Below are positions 15,085 to 17,161 of a stretch of 17,161 bases of DNA, piece by piece. How positions within the stretch are numbered: position 1 is the stretch's first letter; each line of letters begins with the position of its first letter. The notes under the pieces were generated by a model. That model did no database searches. It saw nothing but the letters and a program-made list of their open reading frames with translations, and was not told where the DNA came from. The translations under genes and the position numbers were made by a program. Source of the DNA: JAAFJT01 sp043744275 (GTDB lineage: Bacteria; Bacteroidota; Bacteroidia; Chitinophagales; Saprospiraceae); the NCBI GenBank assembly GCA_043744275.1, contig JAYTUY010000198.1, positions 1-17,161 of the forward strand, given 5' to 3'.

Positions 15085-15102
15085 TTAGTACAAATGTTCT
15101 AA
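15085..15102. promoter_or_regulatory. palindrome 2, TTAGTACA-AA-TGTTCTAA
   Basis: Same element as palindrome 1 with one mismatch (T for A) in the left half. Its centre is 91 bases from that of palindrome 1. Confidence 0.6.
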
Positions 15103-15114
15103 AATGTTTTTTTA

Positions 15115-15124
15115 TACTGAGGGG
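15115..15124 (+). repeat. TACTGAGGGG decamer, copy 14
   Basis: Exact decamer on the plus strand, between palindromes 2 and 3. Its left flank TTTTTTTA resembles those of intergenic copies 9 and 13. Confidence 0.9.
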
Positions 15125-15165
15125 TAGCATTTTAGTAAAGTAAAATCAACTGGATTTATTCGATA

Positions 15166-15183
15166 TTAGAACATTTGTTCTAA
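15166..15183. promoter_or_regulatory. palindrome 3, TTAGAACA-TT-TGTTCTAA
   Basis: Perfect 8+8 inverted repeat, the same arms as palindrome 1 with centre TT. Its centre is 81 bases from that of palindrome 2. Confidence 0.65.
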
Positions 15184-15243
15184 TGATGAATAAATTGTAG
15201 TTTTTATAATTTGAAATAATCAAAATTGATGATTTTTATGAAT

Positions 15244-15261
15244 TTAGAACAATTGTTCTAA
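15244..15261. promoter_or_regulatory. palindrome 4, TTAGAACA-AT-TGTTCTAA
   Basis: Fully self-complementary 18-mer, extendable to 20 bases with the flanking T and A. Its centre is 78 bases from that of palindrome 3 and about 180 bases upstream of the M28 peptidase start. Confidence 0.65.
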
Positions 15262-15432
15262 ATGTGCCATATTTTATTTTATGAAATAATATGCAGCAAG
15301 TTGCGTGACTCCTTGACTGATTATTGGCAAATAACATGATTTCGTCTAAAGACATTATAAAAACGAAGTAGAAATTCGCATTTTTATAGCATTAATAAAA
15401 ACGATTTCAATTGTCAATTAAAACCAAACAGT

Positions 15433-16983
15433 ATGAAAAAATTAATTCTACCCTTACTTCTAAGCGGTATATTCTCTTCAACAGCATTTTCACAAGATGC
15501 ACCCGATGAAAAAATCAACAAAATTATCAGGAAACATGGCATGGAACAAAGCAAAGTGATGGAAACCGCTTTCTATCTCACTGATGTGTACGGTCCAAGA
15601 CTAACAGGTTCGCCCATGCTCGATAAAGCCACAAAATGGGCGCAAACACAGTTGACAAGCTGGGGTTTGCAAAATGTTCATACCGAAGAATGGGGACCTT
15701 TCGGACGAGGTTGGGAGCTTAAACACTTTGAAATGCACGGTTTAGAGCCTAATTATTTCCCCATTTTAGGCTACCCTAAAGCATGGTCGCCTTCAACAAA
15801 AGGCACTGTGAGTGGCGAAGTGGTGTATCTTTTTGCTAATACAATCGAAGATTTAGCGAAATATAAAGGCAAATTGGGTGGAAAATTTGTTTTAACAGAT
15901 ACCATACGTGTTGTAAAGCCCCCATTTGAGGCACAAGCCAAGCGGTTGACAGATTCCGAGCTTTTAGAAATGGCGAATGCACCCAAGCCAACGCCGCGCA
16001 CCTTGCGCAACTTTGGCTTCGGAGACAATGATTTTACTAAAGCCTTAAAAAAAATGCTTTATGAAGAAAAACCTTTGGCAACAATTGACCGCAGTTTTAA
16101 AGGTGATTTAGGTACTGTTTTTATAACTGGGGCATCTGCTAAAGAAGGCGCAGCGAGAGATGAAAAAGCGGAAGTATTGCCCCAATTGACCATTTCAGTT
16201 GAGCATTACAACAAAATTTTTAGGATGGTAAGCAAAGGCATTCCAGTCAAATTGAGCATGGAAATCAAGGCGAATTATACCAATCCTGACAAAATGGAGC
16301 ATAATGTGATTGCTGAAATACCAGGTTCGGACTTGAAAGACGAGGTGGTGATGTTCGGCGCACATTTGGATTCATGGCATTCGGGTACGGGCGCAACGGA
16401 TAATGCCGCAGGTTCAGCCGTGATGATGGAAGCTGCCCGTATTTTAAATGAAACGATTAAGGAAAGTGGTATAAAACCCCGTCGCACGCTGCGCATGGCT
16501 TTGTGGACAGGCGAAGAGCAAGGTTTATTGGGATCAATGGGCTACGTCGGGCAGCATTTTGCTGAGTTGAAAGGCAGAACTGTTCAATCCGTGAAGCCCG
16601 AACAAGCGAAAATATCCGCTTACTACAATTTGGACAACGGCACTGGCAAAGTCAGAGGCATTTATTTGCAAGATAATGAGGGGGTGAGGACGATTTTTAG
16701 AAGCTGGTTAGAGCCGTTTAAAGATTTGGATGCCACCACTATCACCATTTCTAACACTGGCGGCACTGACCATCAAGCGTTCGACGCCGCAGGCATTCCA
16801 GGCTTTCAATTTATCCAAGACCCTGTCGAATATTCAACCCGCACGCATCATTCTAACATGGATACTTGGGATCAACTCATAGAAAGCGACCTCAAACAAG
16901 CGGCAACTGTTATCGCTTCTTTTATATGGCATACCGCTCAAAGAGATGGCTTGCTGCCGAGAAAAGTGTTGAAACTGGACTGA
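15433..16983 (+). CDS. secreted M28 family zinc peptidase, carboxypeptidase Q-like
   Basis: This 516-residue exported metallopeptidase should remove residues from peptides using two zinc ions. A signal peptide (about 1-20, ending AFS-Q) leads into an N-terminal half containing a PA-like insert (about 125-245). The M28 catalytic domain (about 285-500) has His311 and Asp313 in GAHLDSWHSG, Asp323 in ATDNAAG, the Glu361-Glu362 pair in TGEEQGLLGS, Asp401 in YYNLDNGTG, and a final histidine in RTHHSNMDT (472 or 473), so the metal and catalytic set is complete. The layout fits the plasma glutamate carboxypeptidase/carboxypeptidase Q branch. It is the only plus-strand gene in the right third of the window, and its long upstream region carries four operator-like palindromes, so it is a candidate target of their regulator. 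No decamer occurs in this gene. Confidence 0.93.
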   Translation: MKKLILPLLLSGIFSSTAFSQDAPDEKINKIIRKHGMEQSKVMETAFYLTDVYGPRLTGSPMLDKATKWAQTQLTSWGLQNVHTEEWGPFGRGWELKHFEMHGLEPNYFPILGYPKAWSPSTKGTVSGEVVYLFANTIEDLAKYKGKLGGKFVLTDTIRVVKPPFEAQAKRLTDSELLEMANAPKPTPRTLRNFGFGDNDFTKALKKMLYEEKPLATIDRSFKGDLGTVFITGASAKEGAARDEKAEVLPQLTISVEHYNKIFRMVSKGIPVKLSMEIKANYTNPDKMEHNVIAEIPGSDLKDEVVMFGAHLDSWHSGTGATDNAAGSAVMMEAARILNETIKESGIKPRRTLRMALWTGEEQGLLGSMGYVGQHFAELKGRTVQSVKPEQAKISAYYNLDNGTGKVRGIYLQDNEGVRTIFRSWLEPFKDLDATTITISNTGGTDHQAFDAAGIPGFQFIQDPVEYSTRTHHSNMDTWDQLIESDLKQAATVIASFIWHTAQRDGLLPRKVLKLD

Positions 16984-16986
16984 TTT

Positions 16987-17058
16987 AGTGAAAAGTGAAA
17001 AGTGAAAAGTTGAAAGTGAAAAGTTGTGCGTGCAATTTTCACTATTCACTATTCACTA
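16987..17058. repeat. short heptameric tandem repeats in opposite orientations
   Basis: Three AGTGAAA units start at 16987, followed by degenerate units to about 17025. Three perfect TTCACTA units follow at 17038-17058. The two blocks are roughly complementary (AGTGAAA versus TTTCACT), so the whole can fold as an imperfect hairpin just after the M28 peptidase stop and may act as its terminator. Confidence 0.65.
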
Positions 17059-17097
17059 TCATTAGTGTTCAAAGGATTTTGTTTAAACAATAAGCGA

Positions 17098-17161
17098 GGT
17101 GCAGAGCACCAGAATATTTGTAGTAAATTTGAAATATATGCTCGTTTAAGGTGCAGCGCAC
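17098..17161. repeat. start of a tandem repeat with a 52-base period
   Basis: GGTGCAGAGCACC at 17098 is followed 52 bases later by GGTGCAGCGCAC, cut by the window edge at 17161. Each is a near-palindrome. GTTTAA also occurs before both. Only one full period is visible. Confidence 0.5.

Larger units (their letters stand above)
14760..15432. other. 673-base divergent intergenic region without a gene
   Basis: This very AT-rich stretch separates the divergent nucleotidase and M28 peptidase genes. I see no coding frame worth calling. From left to right it holds a nucleotidase -7 box (14799), decamer copy 13 (14841), a possible insertion-sequence end (14861-14880), a copy of the dispersed GTCATTCAG repeat (14918), four 18-bp palindromes (14994-15261) with decamer copy 14 between two of them, a short AT hairpin at 15063-15084, and a leader hairpin at 15356-15388. 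Confidence 0.7.

Noticed and set aside
14994..15261. The four palindromes as a CRISPR array
   Set aside because: Repeats are only 18 bp, there are three spacers of about 60-73 bases, one repeat is imperfect and no cas gene is present.
1..17161. tRNA or rRNA genes
   Set aside because: I saw no tRNA-like cloverleaf with a GTTCRANNC-type arm and no rRNA-like sequence on either strand.

Overview
The window looks like a chromosomal segment of a Bacteroidota bacterium (class Saprospiria or Chitinophagia would fit, but the rank is not proven). The base composition is AT-rich, there are no obvious Shine-Dalgarno sequences, and several gene starts are preceded by a Bacteroidota-type -7 box (TAnnTTTG). 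The gene families also fit: GH20 hexosaminidase with C-terminal accessory domains, secreted M28 peptidase, tyrosine-variant metallophosphatase lipoprotein, DivIC/FtsB-like protein and a PAS histidine kinase. There are 13 convincing protein genes, no RNA gene, no intact mobile element and no CRISPR.

Layout. 1-3180: a small lipoprotein (+) converges on a secreted hexosaminidase (-), with a 29-bp inverted repeat between them. 3181-5875: a tight minus-strand operon of a methyltransferase-like protein, an FkbM methyltransferase and a GT-B-like glycosyltransferase. It is divergent from a Wzx-like flippase (6134-7627, +); together they look like a small glycan-assembly module. 7701-9003: a divisome protein (DivIC/FtsB-like), then sucD with its own promoter and terminator. 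9150-10895: an orphan membrane histidine kinase. 10905-12217: a tail-anchored protein of unknown function and cytidylate kinase, both minus. 12366-14759: a two-gene minus operon of a 5'-nucleotidase-like lipoprotein and a class IV aminotransferase. 14760-15432: a long AT-rich intergenic region with four 18-bp palindromes. 15433-16983: a secreted M28 peptidase. 16984-17161: short tandem repeats, including the start of a longer-unit repeat that runs off the window.

The most striking feature is not a gene. The decamer TACTGAGGGG occurs 14 times exactly, on both strands, in six genes and in three intergenic regions, in several reading frames. By base composition well under one copy would be expected. 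It behaves like a genome-wide iterated DNA signal, analogous to DNA uptake sequences, Chi/KOPS or HIP1, and I do not recognise it as a described element. The second is the array of near-regularly spaced palindromes TTAGAACANNTGTTCTAA at 14994-15261, whose GAAC-N4-GTTC core resembles Gram-positive-type LexA boxes although no SOS gene is visible beside it.
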